DNA of 64,000 bases from Bowmanella sp. JS7-9 (GTDB lineage Bacteria > Pseudomonadota > Gammaproteobacteria > Enterobacterales > Alteromonadaceae): assembly GCF_004329715.1 (NCBI RefSeq), contig NZ_JXSY01000011.1, positions 124,001 through 188,000 on the forward strand. Direction: 5' to 3'. The notes beneath the pieces are model-generated. The model was given only the letters and a program-made list of their open reading frames with translations. It had not been told where the DNA came from and did no database searches. Positions 36,503-46,456 of this stretch are shown here, piece after piece. A program made the position numbers and the translations under genes. The first letter of the stretch is position 1, and each line of letters begins with the position of its first letter.

Positions 36503-38464
36503 TTATGCGACCCGCAGGGCAAATTTACCCAAGATATCGTTAAGATTTGTCGCCATCTTAGAGAGTTCTTCACTGCAACTGGCGGTGTGATGAACGGCTT
36601 GCAAAGTTTCTTGCGACAGGTCACGCAAACGCACCAGACTCTTGCCGACCTGACCCGAGGCTAACGCCTGTTGCTCTGTGGCACTGCTGACTGAATCGGC
36701 CTGATCCTGTAGCTCTTTTAAAGCGTCGCTTATGCGTTGAATGGATAAGCCCACGTCTTTAACGTGTTGCACGGCATCCAGCGCTTCCTGATTAGCGCCC
36801 TGAATGCCGGTTACCGTGGTACCAGATTGCGCGGTAACCTGATGAATCATGTTTTCAATTCGGGTGGTCGCTTCCTGTGCGCGTTGCGCTAATTTTCTGA
36901 CTTCGTCGGCAACCACCGCAAATCCGCGCCCGTGTTCGCCTGCCCGCGCCGCTTCTATAGCGGCATTGAGTGCCAATAGATTGGTTTGTTCCGATACACC
37001 ACGAATAACATCCAGTACACCGCTGATTTCCTGAATATTTTCTGCCAGTCGCAATACACCCTGGTGGCCTTCGGCGACGATGCCGGCCATGCGGTTGATG
37101 TTCTCGATAGTTACGGTAATTTCGCGGCTACCATTTCCGCAACGATCGCTGGCGTGGGTAGAGTGTTGCGCTGCCGTTACGGCACTTCTGGCCACATCTG
37201 CAATGGACGCACTTAATTCTTCCACCGAGGCAGCCGATTGATCCAGTTCCCGATGCTGTTGGGTGACGTTGACTTCGGTTTGCGTATTAACTGTCGTCAA
37301 CTCCCGCGAGGAAGATGCCAGTTGCTGGGACGTTGAGCGTATTTGTGACATCACGCTGTTTAATGTATCGACCACGTTCGCCAGCGATTCACGTAAACTG
37401 CCATCGGCTTTACGATCGATGGTTAGGGAGAAGTCACCGGTGGCAACCTGCTCCATTAATCGGCGCATTTCGCCCGGCTCACCACCGAGTGGGCGCATCA
37501 CCATGTGCTTAATTTTCCAGGCAGCGAAAAAACCGATGATCAGTGCGCCAATAACAATCAACACGCCATCTTTTTGTAAAATCGCCGCGGTTTCTTCGAT
37601 TTCCGCCACATCGATTTCTGCCAGCAATGCCCAATCAAGCCCCATAAATTCGATCGGTACAAATGCCGATAAAACTGGGTTGCCGTTGTAATCGATAATT
37701 TCCTTTACTGCCGTTTGCCCACTCAGTGCCAGAGTGGCGGCTTCCGTATCCACGCCATTTTGCGCGACGTTACCGGCAAACGAGGCCTTGATTGAATGGC
37801 CTGTAGGGTCAAGGAAAGAGTCAGAACGCATGAGTTTATCGCTGCCAATCAGGTATGTTTCACCGGTTTTTCCCATGCCCGCGCGAGCAGTCATCACATC
37901 ATTGATACGGCCGGTGGACAGCTGCACCGCGACGATCCATTTTTGCCCATCCAGCATCGTGGCTTTGCCCATAAAAGCAGCCGGTTCATCATTGGAGGGG
38001 GCATAAGGTTCGAAGTCTGCGAGGTATTCAGCCTGATTGTTTTTTAGGATGGCCCGGGTCAAGTTACCCAGCCCACTCGAGGCGTAGGGGCCGCTGAGCA
38101 TATTAGTGCGATAATCCTTTTCTCTGGCGACGGTATACACCACTTCCCCGGCCGGATTGATCAGGAAAATATCGTAAAAGCCCAGCTCAGTGTTGAGCTT
38201 GGTCAACAACTGATGATGGGCATCGCTACCTAAGTCTTTGTGTATCAGTTTGCTGACGTCGGCAATGCTTGTCAGATTATTCCTGAACTCTTCAAATAGA
38301 CTCAGAATTTGATCGCGCTTGATATCGCGCACGGCGACAAGGCGTTGCTCATTCAGGGTTGCGATTTGCTGATTAGCAATGACTTCCGTGATGATCAGTG
38401 CAATTAACACAGGCAGGATGGTGGCGCCAAGAACAAACAGGCGGATGCGTGAGCTGAACTTCAT
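36503..38464 (-). CDS. Methyl-accepting chemotaxis protein with a dCache sensor
   Basis: 653 residues. A first transmembrane helix (about 9-29), a periplasmic double-cache ligand domain (about 35-275), a second helix ([17 protein letters not shown]), a HAMP linker and the signalling domain with the conserved hairpin tip [35 protein letters not shown]. It signals to CheA/CheW. There is no C-terminal NWETF-type tether for CheR. The ligand is unknown; dCache domains often bind amino acids. Confidence 0.95.
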   Translation of the reverse strand: MKFSSRIRLFVLGATILPVLIALIITEVIANQQIATLNEQRLVAVRDIKRDQILSLFEEFRNNLTSIADVSKLIHKDLGSDAHHQLLTKLNTELGFYDIFLINPAGEVVYTVAREKDYRTNMLSGPYASSGLGNLTRAILKNNQAEYLADFEPYAPSNDEPAAFMGKATMLDGQKWIVAVQLSTGRINDVMTARAGMGKTGETYLIGSDKLMRSDSFLDPTGHSIKASFAGNVAQNGVDTEAATLALSGQTAVKEIIDYNGNPVLSAFVPIEFMGLDWALLAEIDVAEIEETAAILQKDGVLIVIGALIIGFFAAWKIKHMVMRPLGGEPGEMRRLMEQVATGDFSLTIDRKADGSLRESLANVVDTLNSVMSQIRSTSQQLASSSRELTTVNTQTEVNVTQQHRELDQSAASVEELSASIADVARSAVTAAQHSTHASDRCGNGSREITVTIENINRMAGIVAEGHQGVLRLAENIQEISGVLDVIRGVSEQTNLLALNAAIEAARAGEHGRGFAVVADEVRKLAQRAQEATTRIENMIHQVTAQSGTTVTGIQGANQEALDAVQHVKDVGLSIQRISDALKELQDQADSVSSATEQQALASGQVGKSLVRLRDLSQETLQAVHHTASCSEELSKMATNLNDILGKFALRVA

Positions 38465-38813
38465 AACTAACTCCTGGTGGGTCGAAATTTAACCAGAATG
38501 CAGCGTTTGGCGCGATTGTGCCGCAAAGTCCATTATTCGCAAGGGTTATTTGCACAATTCTTAATCGTTTTTGTCAAGTTGATGGTTTTTCTCATATTTT
38601 AGTTTGTGTGCCGCGCGGCCAGTTTAAGAAAAAGCTGCATGTTCAGCGGAAATTCTTACCGTGAAGCAAGTTGTTTGCACATGAATTTATGTTGGGAGAA
38701 AAGCGTAACCAGCTGATTTAATTAATATATTCATCTAATTTACATAGTGGAACAAGGTTTGCTGTTGAATTGGCATGGCGTCTCGGCCAATCCATGAATT
38801 ACAGGAGTCTAGA
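38465..38813. other. Intergenic region, likely divergent promoters
   Basis: A 349-base AT-rich stretch between the chemoreceptor and the outer-membrane barrel gene. I see no open frame with coding character, no tRNA and no strong hairpin. It must hold the promoters of both divergent genes, but none is clear enough to place. Confidence 0.5.
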
Positions 38814-39386
38814 ATGCGAAACACATTGACAACACTCGCTGCAACCTCAACGGTTTTACTCAGTGCCACTGCGATGGCAGACGGTCCACGCTGGCATTTT
38901 GTAGAAGGTGGCTACACCACCATGGATTTTGATGGTTATGATGGTGGTTTCGACCCGGATGGGTTCGTCATTAAGGGCATGACATTAATCGCCCCACAAA
39001 TATATGTGCATGGCGAATACGATTACATGGAAAGTGATTTATTTGATGAAAACATCGATGTAAACACGCTAACCGTGGGTGTCGGTTACATTATGCCGTT
39101 ATCAACGCGCACGGATGCCTTTGCCGGCATTAACTATGAACGTCTGGACGTGGACGGCAATGATCCGGATGGCTTTAGTCTGGATGCCGGTGTGCGCAGC
39201 ATGATCACCAATGTTCTGGAACTGTCAGGCCAAATTGGATACTTGTCATGGGATGGTGGCGATGACGATCTGACCTTTAAAGTCGGTGCCCAGTATTACT
39301 TTGACCCACAATTTTCCGTTGGCGCCAGCTATGAAAATCTGGACAGTTACGATGTGACGCAGGTCACCGTCAGATACCACTTCTAA
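38814..39386 (+). CDS. Outer-membrane beta-barrel protein
   Basis: 190 residues. A signal peptide (LTTLAATSTVLLSATAMA) is followed by alternating strands with a terminal aromatic residue (VTQVTVRYHF), typical of eight-stranded OmpA/OmpX-like barrels. Asp/Gly-rich loops (DGYDGGFDPDG, DVDGNDPDG) could bind calcium. The start at 38814 has CAGGAG eight or so bases upstream, rather than the longer frame at 38775. Function unknown. Confidence 0.82.
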   Translation: MRNTLTTLAATSTVLLSATAMADGPRWHFVEGGYTTMDFDGYDGGFDPDGFVIKGMTLIAPQIYVHGEYDYMESDLFDENIDVNTLTVGVGYIMPLSTRTDAFAGINYERLDVDGNDPDGFSLDAGVRSMITNVLELSGQIGYLSWDGGDDDLTFKVGAQYYFDPQFSVGASYENLDSYDVTQVTVRYHF

Positions 39387-39395
39387 TCACCCGCC

Positions 39396-39422
39396 AAAAG
39401 GCTGCTTGATGCAGCCTTTTTT
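39396..39422 (+). terminator. Terminator after the outer-membrane barrel gene
   Basis: AAAAGGCTGC, loop TTGAT, GCAGCCTTTT then further T: a standard rho-independent terminator nine bases after the stop. Confidence 0.9.
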
Positions 39423-39589
39423 GTTTTTTGTCTGTGGCTTACGCACGAATATCCCCTTACTCCGTTTTGGCGCGCCAGAGCGCTGGCATATTGCCTTTCG
39501 CAGGGGTGGTGTTAGCCGTATAAATAGCGGTAAAATCCAGCCTTTCTACCCGCGGAATCTCGCCGTAAAACAGAACACCAAGGAGCAGC

Positions 39590-42500
39590 ATGCCAGGGTT
39601 AACGCGCATAGTTCTAATCGACACACATTTGCCAGGTGTGGTCGAACTTAAGCTGGACGGCCACACCAATATTTGTGGTACCAACGCATCCGGTAAAACC
39701 ACATTACAACGGCTGATCCCGGTGTTTTATGGCGAGTACCCCAGCCGCGTGGTACCGGCCACCCGTGACAGCTTTGAACGCTGGTATCTGCCGCGTCAAT
39801 CCAGTTTTATCATCTACGAATTTGTGCGTGCCGAAGGTGATTTATGCCAGGTGGTGCTGAGTTCAAACGGCAATGGGGTGCAATACCGTTTTATTGCCAA
39901 GCCATTCGACCTGGATGACTATCTGTATAAGAACAAAGCGGGCGAGCTGCATAGCCTGACCATGAATGAGCTGGCGCGTAATCTCAAACGGACCAATGTG
40001 TTGGTCACTAACCTGCTCAACACCAAAGAATACCGCGCGGTATTGCAGAACGATAAACCGACCCTGACCGCCAGTGCCAGCAGCCGTGAATTGCTGGGCT
40101 ATGCGCGGATTTTCAGCCTGTCTGGCGAAAAGGGTAATTTACGCCATATCGAGAAACTGGCCAAAGCGGTGCACAGCAAAGAAGGCAAGATGGAAACCAT
40201 CAAGGCTATGATTGCTGCGATTTTGGAAGAAGATGGCGTCACACCGCCGGAGTCGCGCCTTAGCCGCCATCGGGTGGAAGATTGGATCCGTGAATGCCAC
40301 CTGATTAAAGAGTTCGACGCCATTCGCCCGCAATTTGGCAAGTTGCAGCAGGCGGATGATCAGTTACAGCAGACTGAACAGCGTCTGGCCGGATTACAGC
40401 AGCGTTTTGTCAGCGATAACAATACTCTGGCGGCCGATATCGTCGCACAGGAAGGCCAGTTGGAAACCCTGCAACTGGATCGCAAGGTGCAGGATGCCCA
40501 GTGGAGCGAAACCCGTGATGCACTGAACCAGACGCTCTCTGCTGCCAAAGGAGATGTAAGTAAATTGTCGGCAGACCTGGATCAGGTAGAACAGGAATTT
40601 GGTGACTGGCAGGCGCAGGATATTGATACCCTGCAGGCCAACGTACAGCAATTACCCCAGTGGCAAACCGAGCTGGAAACCCTGGAAAGCCGCTACATTC
40701 TGTTGACTGAAAAGCATCAGGATGTGGAGTCCAGCTATAACCGCCGTTTGGCCGAGCTGGACGAAAAGCTGTTACTGGAGCTGGATACCTACAACGAGCA
40801 AATTCAGGACTTACAACACAAGCGTGGTCAGCAACAGGCGGCTGAACAGGCCGATATGCTTTCTATTCGTGAGGATTATCAGGCTCAGCGTGCCCGCCTG
40901 AATGAGGATTTTCAGGCCCAATCGGCGGCGCTTAAAATTGAACTGGCGGAAATTAACGCCAGCCTGAAAAACGCCGGATTCAGCGAATTCGAACAAAGCC
41001 AGCTGGATCTGCTCGAAGCCGGTGTGCAAGAGGCCACGGCAGCCGAGGAAGCGGCCAATGAGGCCTTGAGCCTGGCGCGTAGTGCGACCCATCAGGCTCA
41101 GCAGCAACGCCAACGCCTGTCTCAGACACTGGATGACACCAGCCGTAAGGTGCAGCAACAACAAAGCGCCATCGACCGTATCGAAGCTCTGCTCTATCCG
41201 GGCGATAACACACTATTGGAGTTCCTGCGTCGTGATATGCCGGGCTGGGAGACCAATCTGGGTAAGGTGTTGCGTGCCGATCTGTTAACTCGCAAAGATC
41301 TCAAGCCGGCAGCGGATGGGCAAAGTGACAGCCTGTTCGGGTTGAAGCTGGAACTGGCGGGTATCGATGCACCAGAATTTGCACAAAACGAACAACAACT
41401 ACAAACCCGCTTAGCTGAAGCCCGCGCTGAGATGGAAACCCTGCATGAGGCATTCAGTCAGGTTGAGCAGGACGTAACCAAGGCCGCCGAAACAGTACGT
41501 AGCGCCGAACTGACCCAGGCCAAAGCCGAGTCAGCTGCCCGCACCGCGCAGGCTAACCGTAAGCGTGCCGCGCAGGATCGGGAGCAATTGCGTCAGGAGT
41601 ATCTGGCTGCCTTGTCTGAGCGTAAGCAATCCGGGCGCAAGCGCCTGCAAAAAGCCGAACAGGAATTACAAAAGTGTCAGGCCCAACACGATGAAGCGCT
41701 GGGATTGCTGCACGATCAACAAAGTGAAGCGGAAACGGAACGCCAGTTCCATTGGCAGCAGGTGTTAGGTGATGTGGATGCGCAGCTAACCCAGGCGCGT
41801 CAGCTACGGGATAAAACCCGTCAGCAAGCCGAACTGGAAAAGAAACAGGCTGCCAAGTGGCTGCAGGATGAGCTGAATAAACGTGGTGTGGATGTGGACG
41901 AGATCGGTTCCCTGCAGCGCAATATTAAAGATCTCAAAACGCGCATAAGCCATACCGACGCCAACCGTCACAAAGTGCGCGACTACGAGCACTGGTACAA
42001 AACCGTGTTTACCGGGCACAAGGTCAAATGGCAAAACCTGCTGGAAAAAGCCAAAAAGGCGGCCGGTGAGGCGGAGCGCACCCTGCTGCGTCAGCAACAG
42101 GAGTACACCAGCCGTCGTGAGGCGGATAAACAGCAGCAAACGGCGCTGGAACAAAGCCTGCGTGTAGCCAAAGAGCAGCGTGAAAGCCTGACTGCCATGC
42201 TTAAAACCCTGAATAAACTGCGTCTGCCAACGGTGGAAGCGGGTGAAATTGGCGGGGATAAGCATCAATTGGCGCAGCGCATTTCTGAGGGACAAGAGCT
42301 ACTACAAACCCGCGAACAACTGACTCAGGACGTGCGTCAACTGGTAGAGCATTTCGATCAGGTGATTGCCCAGCAAGCCGGTACAGGCTTATCAGATACC
42401 TGGGATCGTGCCCGCGAGGAATGTATGGCGGTTAATCCACAGGGCGTACGTGTGCTCGATCATCGTCGCCTCGTTGGGCATTTGTCACGTCTGCTGAATG

Positions 42501-43267
42501 AAATGGTGCCGCAGAAGTTACAGGGTTTGAAAGAACAGGGTCGCATTTTTGGTGCCGATTTGGCCCAGTATTACAACGTGCTGGCGGATATCGATAAGCG
42601 CATCGAAGGCCAGAGTAAGCGCATCACCAAAGAGGTGGATGAAGAACTGTTCCTTGATGGTGTATCCGACTCTGCAGTGAAAATCCGTTCAAGAATCAGT
42701 GAGTTAGAGTTCTGGCCGGAACTGAGCCAGTTTATTCGTTTGTACAATGAGTGGATGGAAAGTGGTGCCAACCAGTTGCCGGATGACGACTACGCGCAGA
42801 GCATGCGCCGCGTGCTGGATATTCTCGGCCGCGCATCGTTAAGCGGTGGCGTATTTAACCTGCTGGATATCGAGTTGCACATTAAAGAGGGCAACAGTCA
42901 CCTGACCATTCGTACTGACCGTCAGTTAAACGAATCGTCCAGCCACGGTATGGCTTATCTGATTTTATGTAAGTTCCTGTTGGCGTTTACCCGCCTGTTG
43001 CGCGGCGATGTGGATGCCACTATCCACTGGCCGATTGACGAATTGGGTACGCTACACCAGAGCAACGTGAAGAAAATTTTCGATGCCTGCCAGAACAACA
43101 ATATTTGTGTGTTGGGGGCTTTCCCGAATCCGGAATCAGAGGTACTGCAGTTGTTTAATAACCGCTATCTGATTGATAAAACCACGCGTCAGCTGCAGGT
43201 AGTGCAGCCTCGGGTGAGCGCGCTGAGCGAGCGTATCCGTCAGCGTAAACAGGAGGTCGCACAATGA
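39590..43267 (+). CDS. SMC-like ATPase of a MksB/JetC-type complex
   Basis: 1225 residues. The N-terminal head has Walker A GTNASGKTT (about 30-38). The C-terminal head has a signature-like SSHGMAYLILCKFLLAF and Walker B WPIDELGTL (Asp1150-Glu1151). Between lie long coiled coils (about 245-800, rich in Gln/Glu/Ala heptads) with a break near 540-600 (LYPGDNTLLEFLRRDMPGWE) that may be the hinge. Such ATPases work with a MukE-like and a kleisin-like subunit to shape or restrict DNA. It is longer than usual MksB (about 950) and shorter than MukB (about 1480). It overlaps the next gene by four bases. Confidence 0.85.
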   Translation: MPGLTRIVLIDTHLPGVVELKLDGHTNICGTNASGKTTLQRLIPVFYGEYPSRVVPATRDSFERWYLPRQSSFIIYEFVRAEGDLCQVVLSSNGNGVQYRFIAKPFDLDDYLYKNKAGELHSLTMNELARNLKRTNVLVTNLLNTKEYRAVLQNDKPTLTASASSRELLGYARIFSLSGEKGNLRHIEKLAKAVHSKEGKMETIKAMIAAILEEDGVTPPESRLSRHRVEDWIRECHLIKEFDAIRPQFGKLQQADDQLQQTEQRLAGLQQRFVSDNNTLAADIVAQEGQLETLQLDRKVQDAQWSETRDALNQTLSAAKGDVSKLSADLDQVEQEFGDWQAQDIDTLQANVQQLPQWQTELETLESRYILLTEKHQDVESSYNRRLAELDEKLLLELDTYNEQIQDLQHKRGQQQAAEQADMLSIREDYQAQRARLNEDFQAQSAALKIELAEINASLKNAGFSEFEQSQLDLLEAGVQEATAAEEAANEALSLARSATHQAQQQRQRLSQTLDDTSRKVQQQQSAIDRIEALLYPGDNTLLEFLRRDMPGWETNLGKVLRADLLTRKDLKPAADGQSDSLFGLKLELAGIDAPEFAQNEQQLQTRLAEARAEMETLHEAFSQVEQDVTKAAETVRSAELTQAKAESAARTAQANRKRAAQDREQLRQEYLAALSERKQSGRKRLQKAEQELQKCQAQHDEALGLLHDQQSEAETERQFHWQQVLGDVDAQLTQARQLRDKTRQQAELEKKQAAKWLQDELNKRGVDVDEIGSLQRNIKDLKTRISHTDANRHKVRDYEHWYKTVFTGHKVKWQNLLEKAKKAAGEAERTLLRQQQEYTSRREADKQQQTALEQSLRVAKEQRESLTAMLKTLNKLRLPTVEAGEIGGDKHQLAQRISEGQELLQTREQLTQDVRQLVEHFDQVIAQQAGTGLSDTWDRAREECMAVNPQGVRVLDHRRLVGHLSRLLNEMVPQKLQGLKEQGRIFGADLAQYYNVLADIDKRIEGQSKRITKEVDEELFLDGVSDSAVKIRSRISELEFWPELSQFIRLYNEWMESGANQLPDDDYAQSMRRVLDILGRASLSGGVFNLLDIELHIKEGNSHLTIRTDRQLNESSSHGMAYLILCKFLLAFTRLLRGDVDATIHWPIDELGTLHQSNVKKIFDACQNNNICVLGAFPNPESEVLQLFNNRYLIDKTTRQLQVVQPRVSALSERIRQRKQEVAQ

Positions 43268-43899
43268 TTAGCGAACAGGGTCGTATTCTTGAAAAACTCT
43301 TGTCCGGCGCGTTTATCTGCCAGATCAGCGACGAAGATGGCTGGCGTTATCTGAAAAACAGCGGGCATGCCCAGGCGGTGGAAGGCTATTTGAATACGCT
43401 TAACCGCACGCTGGCCAGTTGTGCCGATGGCGATGTGTTTTTTGCCGGCTATCAAAGTCTCGGTGATGATGAGCGCAAAGTTCTGACCAATCAGTTTCAG
43501 GAGACAGCCGCGGGGTTGTTGCCGCTGGTGGAATGGCTGCTGCTGGTGCAACAAGCCAAAGCCGATGATGTGCCGTTAGCACAGGGGCAAGCAATTCGTT
43601 TGCCGGAACTACAAACCCAGATTGAAGACACGCCCGCGTACAAAGAGCAGCTGGCAAAAATTGCCCGCTACCGCCTGTTTGGTTCCACTAGTAGTGAAGT
43701 GGATGCCCAGCTCAAGCTGGTGTTTAAGCGCCTGGTGGATTTGGGCTATCTGATTAAGCCGAATCAGGATAAACAGATTTATCTGGCCACCGGCAAGGTC
43801 GAATACCTGTTCGATGTGTTGCGCTTTATAGATGAAACCGAGTCGTTGTCACTGGCTGAGCAGGCGGAGCAGGCCGCGTCACAAGGGTCATTGCTGTGA
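43264..43899 (+). CDS. MksE/MukE-like subunit
   Basis: 211 residues. It begins ISEQGRILEKLLSGAFICQISDEDGWRYL and has a winged-helix region near LAKIARYRLFGSTSSEVDAQLKLVFKRLVDLGYLIKPNQDKQIYLATGKVEYLFDVLRF. In Mks and Wadjet systems this subunit bridges the kleisin and the ATPase. The assignment rests on size, position between the two partners and the winged-helix pattern. It overlaps both neighbours (ATGA and GTGA), so the three proteins are translationally coupled. Confidence 0.78.
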   Translation: MISEQGRILEKLLSGAFICQISDEDGWRYLKNSGHAQAVEGYLNTLNRTLASCADGDVFFAGYQSLGDDERKVLTNQFQETAAGLLPLVEWLLLVQQAKADDVPLAQGQAIRLPELQTQIEDTPAYKEQLAKIARYRLFGSTSSEVDAQLKLVFKRLVDLGYLIKPNQDKQIYLATGKVEYLFDVLRFIDETESLSLAEQAEQAASQGSLL

Positions 43900-45113
43900 A
43901 CCACAATCTGCAACAAGCCGGGGTAAAGCTGCTCAATACTCTCAGCCGCCATGCTGATTTGATTATGCAGGTTTACCTCAATGGTAGCCTGGATGAAGCC
44001 AGCACCACGCCGCAAATTATCGACAATCTGGTCAAAGCTGGGGTGTTGTGGCGCCCGGAGAGCGAGGCCGGATTACGCCTTAAATCTGCGGTGCGAAATC
44101 TGCTGGAATCGTCGTTGCAGGATGAACGCAATCGTCAGATCGACGCCAATATCGGCTCGGCGTTGGGTAGCCTGAAAACTTTGGCGGGGCACTACAAAGA
44201 AGCCCTGCACTACGGCCGTTTTGCCGAGTCTCAGGGCTATCTGGGCGACTTGCGCGAACATGTTTATGCGCTGACCGAATCGCTTGGTAACAGCGTGCGG
44301 GTTTTGTTTGGCCGTATTAATAACGAGTTCGGCTATGTGTCTTCTATCGATGCCAAAATTCGCGAAAACGAATTAGCCCAGTCGCAGGTGTCAGAATTGC
44401 TGCGTCAGATTGAACTGTTCCGCTTCGATGAACTATCTGATTTGGCCGGTGCCAACCGTGAATTACGCTTATTGCTGGTGGTCACTCTGCAGCAGGCATT
44501 TGCGCGGGTTAATCAGGAACTCTCTATCGTGCAGGGGCGCCTGCTGGAGTTGCTGGGGCGCTTCCGCGAATATCGCGGGCGTACGCGTCTGCTGAAAGGC
44601 TTCGTGCTGCATATGGAGCAACATCCGGGCTTTGAGCCGGGCAATTACGCCAAACTGACTCAGGTACCGATGCTATTTAACCAAGCGACAGGAGTGATGG
44701 GGCCGGCGCACGCAGACGTCACGAACGTTGCCCATGAGGCGGAACTGCACCAGTTAGTGGGGCGTATCAAAGCGCTGTATCACACGCCTAAAGCGGCCAG
44801 CGAAAGAACCGCATCGACCATTGTGGTGCAGCAACAGGCGGCGATTACGGTGGAAGATAATGCGCTGAAAAAAGCGGTGGAAGCCTACTTCCTGCAGGTT
44901 ATCGACTCGGGTAAACGCCTTACCGCGCTGGATTATCTGCAGCAACAACAGCTGGAGTTCGACCCGGAGGCGTGGATCTATCAGGTGATAGGTGGCTATC
45001 AGGGGTTAAGTGCCGAAGAGCAGGAATATTTTGCTATCGATACTACCGGGCAGCCACACCCGATCTATTCCGGTAACTTTATTGTGCAGGATGTGGAGCT
45101 CGGCCTGCGTTAA
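43896..45113 (+). CDS. MksF/JetA-like kleisin subunit
   Basis: 405 residues starting at GTG (43896) that overlaps the MksE-like stop. It is mostly helical: an N-terminal winged-helix-like region ([20 protein letters not shown]), central long helices ([33 protein letters not shown]) and a C-terminal domain ([14 protein letters not shown]-like region, ending [13 protein letters not shown]). In Mks/Jet systems the kleisin ties the two ATPase heads. No nuclease gene (JetD/MksG) follows; the next gene converges with a four-base overlap. Confidence 0.75.
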   Translation: MNHNLQQAGVKLLNTLSRHADLIMQVYLNGSLDEASTTPQIIDNLVKAGVLWRPESEAGLRLKSAVRNLLESSLQDERNRQIDANIGSALGSLKTLAGHYKEALHYGRFAESQGYLGDLREHVYALTESLGNSVRVLFGRINNEFGYVSSIDAKIRENELAQSQVSELLRQIELFRFDELSDLAGANRELRLLLVVTLQQAFARVNQELSIVQGRLLELLGRFREYRGRTRLLKGFVLHMEQHPGFEPGNYAKLTQVPMLFNQATGVMGPAHADVTNVAHEAELHQLVGRIKALYHTPKAASERTASTIVVQQQAAITVEDNALKKAVEAYFLQVIDSGKRLTALDYLQQQQLEFDPEAWIYQVIGGYQGLSAEEQEYFAIDTTGQPHPIYSGNFIVQDVELGLR

Positions 45114-46288
45114 CGGCGAAACTGGCCGATTAGCTTATCCATACTGGCAGACGCATTGCTCAGGCTGTCCATGGCTTGCGCGAGGCGCGTGACGCCCTGC
45201 GCAGCGGTGCCAGTCAGTTCGTTTAATGCCCTTAATTGACGGTTGGCTTCGCCGGTCATTTTCACCTGCTCTTGGGTAGAAATGGTAATGCGATCATTGC
45301 TGAGTTTTATCTGATGGGTCGCCTGACTTACTGTTTGCAGGGTGTTAGCGACATTCTTTGCTTCCGCCAGGGTGCTGCTGGCATTGTCGCGGCTGACTTT
45401 CATCAATTGCAGAACCGTGCCGGAGCCCTGCTGTAATTCGCCAATAATTTGCTGAATTTCAGTGGTGGATTGTTGGGTACGGTTTGCCAACGTTCGCACT
45501 TCATCGGCAACCACGGCAAAGCCGCGTCCGGTCTCGCCAGCGCGCGCTGCTTCAATCGCGGCATTCAGTGCCAGCAGGTTGGTTTGATCGGCAATCCCGC
45601 GAATTACATCCAGCACCAACCCAATATTTTCAGTCTGTTGTGCCAGGGTCTGCATCGCATCACTGGCAGCCTCGACGTTGTTAGTTAGCTCGGTGGTGCG
45701 TTTCAGGCTGACCTCAATCGACTTAAGACTGCTGTGCGCATGTTGATCGGCTTCATTGGCGAGCGTAACGGCTTCATTGGCCGAGCCGGCGATATCATTC
45801 AAACGTGCGACGGTGTTATCTAGCAGTTGCATGACTGCATCGGTGAGTTTTTGTTGCTCGATAACGCGATTGCGGGCGTTGCCACTGACTTGTGCCAATG
45901 TGCTGGTTTCATCATTCAAGGCACAACTCATGTCTTGTAATTGCTGCACGATATCGCGCAGTTTAATCACCATGTTGTTGACGCTGGTGGTGATTTTACC
46001 GATAACATCCTGACTTTCGACCCGGCAGGTGCGGGTCAGGTCATTCTGGCCAACAGCCTTAGCAACATCGGCGACCTCGGCAATTTTGGGTAACAGCAGG
46101 ACTTTGACCAGATAGAAATTGACCAGACCAATGGTCACGCCAGCGACTAAGCAGCTCACCACAAACCAGCCACGCATACCGTCTTTCCATTCCACAAACA
46201 GGCTGGCAAACAACGGAAAAATTAATCCCATTACTAAACCAAAGCCCACAAACGCGAGAAACTGCTGACGTAAAACACTGTTTTTCAT
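45110..46288 (-). CDS. Methyl-accepting chemotaxis protein without a periplasmic sensor
   Basis: 392 residues. Two closely spaced transmembrane helices (about 10-30 and 40-62) leave almost no periplasmic loop. A HAMP domain follows ([20 protein letters not shown]) and then the signalling domain with [40 protein letters not shown]. With no ligand domain, it probably senses a membrane or cytoplasmic cue, such as redox or proton motive force. Its 3' end overlaps the kleisin gene by four bases. Confidence 0.93.
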   Translation of the reverse strand: MKNSVLRQQFLAFVGFGLVMGLIFPLFASLFVEWKDGMRGWFVVSCLVAGVTIGLVNFYLVKVLLLPKIAEVADVAKAVGQNDLTRTCRVESQDVIGKITTSVNNMVIKLRDIVQQLQDMSCALNDETSTLAQVSGNARNRVIEQQKLTDAVMQLLDNTVARLNDIAGSANEAVTLANEADQHAHSSLKSIEVSLKRTTELTNNVEAASDAMQTLAQQTENIGLVLDVIRGIADQTNLLALNAAIEAARAGETGRGFAVVADEVRTLANRTQQSTTEIQQIIGELQQGSGTVLQLMKVSRDNASSTLAEAKNVANTLQTVSQATHQIKLSNDRITISTQEQVKMTGEANRQLRALNELTGTAAQGVTRLAQAMDSLSNASASMDKLIGQFRR

Positions 46289-46407
46289 GTTGTCCTCTTG
46301 CTGATAACGAACGGATGTCCTGCTAGGAAAGGTTTTAGTAACCGCCGGAAAGATAAGGAAATGATTACTGCATTAGTTAGTTAAGTAGAGGTTGGGTAAA
46401 GCGCAAG

Positions 46408-46432
46408 AAAAAAGGCCGCAAAAGCGGCCTTT
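46408..46432 (-). terminator. Terminator of the subtilase gene
   Basis: Read on the minus strand: AAAGGCCGC, loop TTTT, GCGGCCTTT followed by further T. It lies 25 bases after the subtilase stop. Confidence 0.9.
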
Positions 46433-46456
46433 ACATTCGGTTGGGTTCGTTAAGTC

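Noticed and set aside
39406-39651. Plus-strand frame between the outer-membrane barrel terminator and the SMC-like gene
   Set aside because: It covers a terminator and the start of the ATPase gene in another frame, with no domain and no ribosome binding site.
39590-43267. SMC-like ATPase read as SbcC or RecN
   Set aside because: There is no SbcD or Zn-hook motif and it is followed by MksE-like and kleisin-like genes, so an Mks/Jet-type role fits better.
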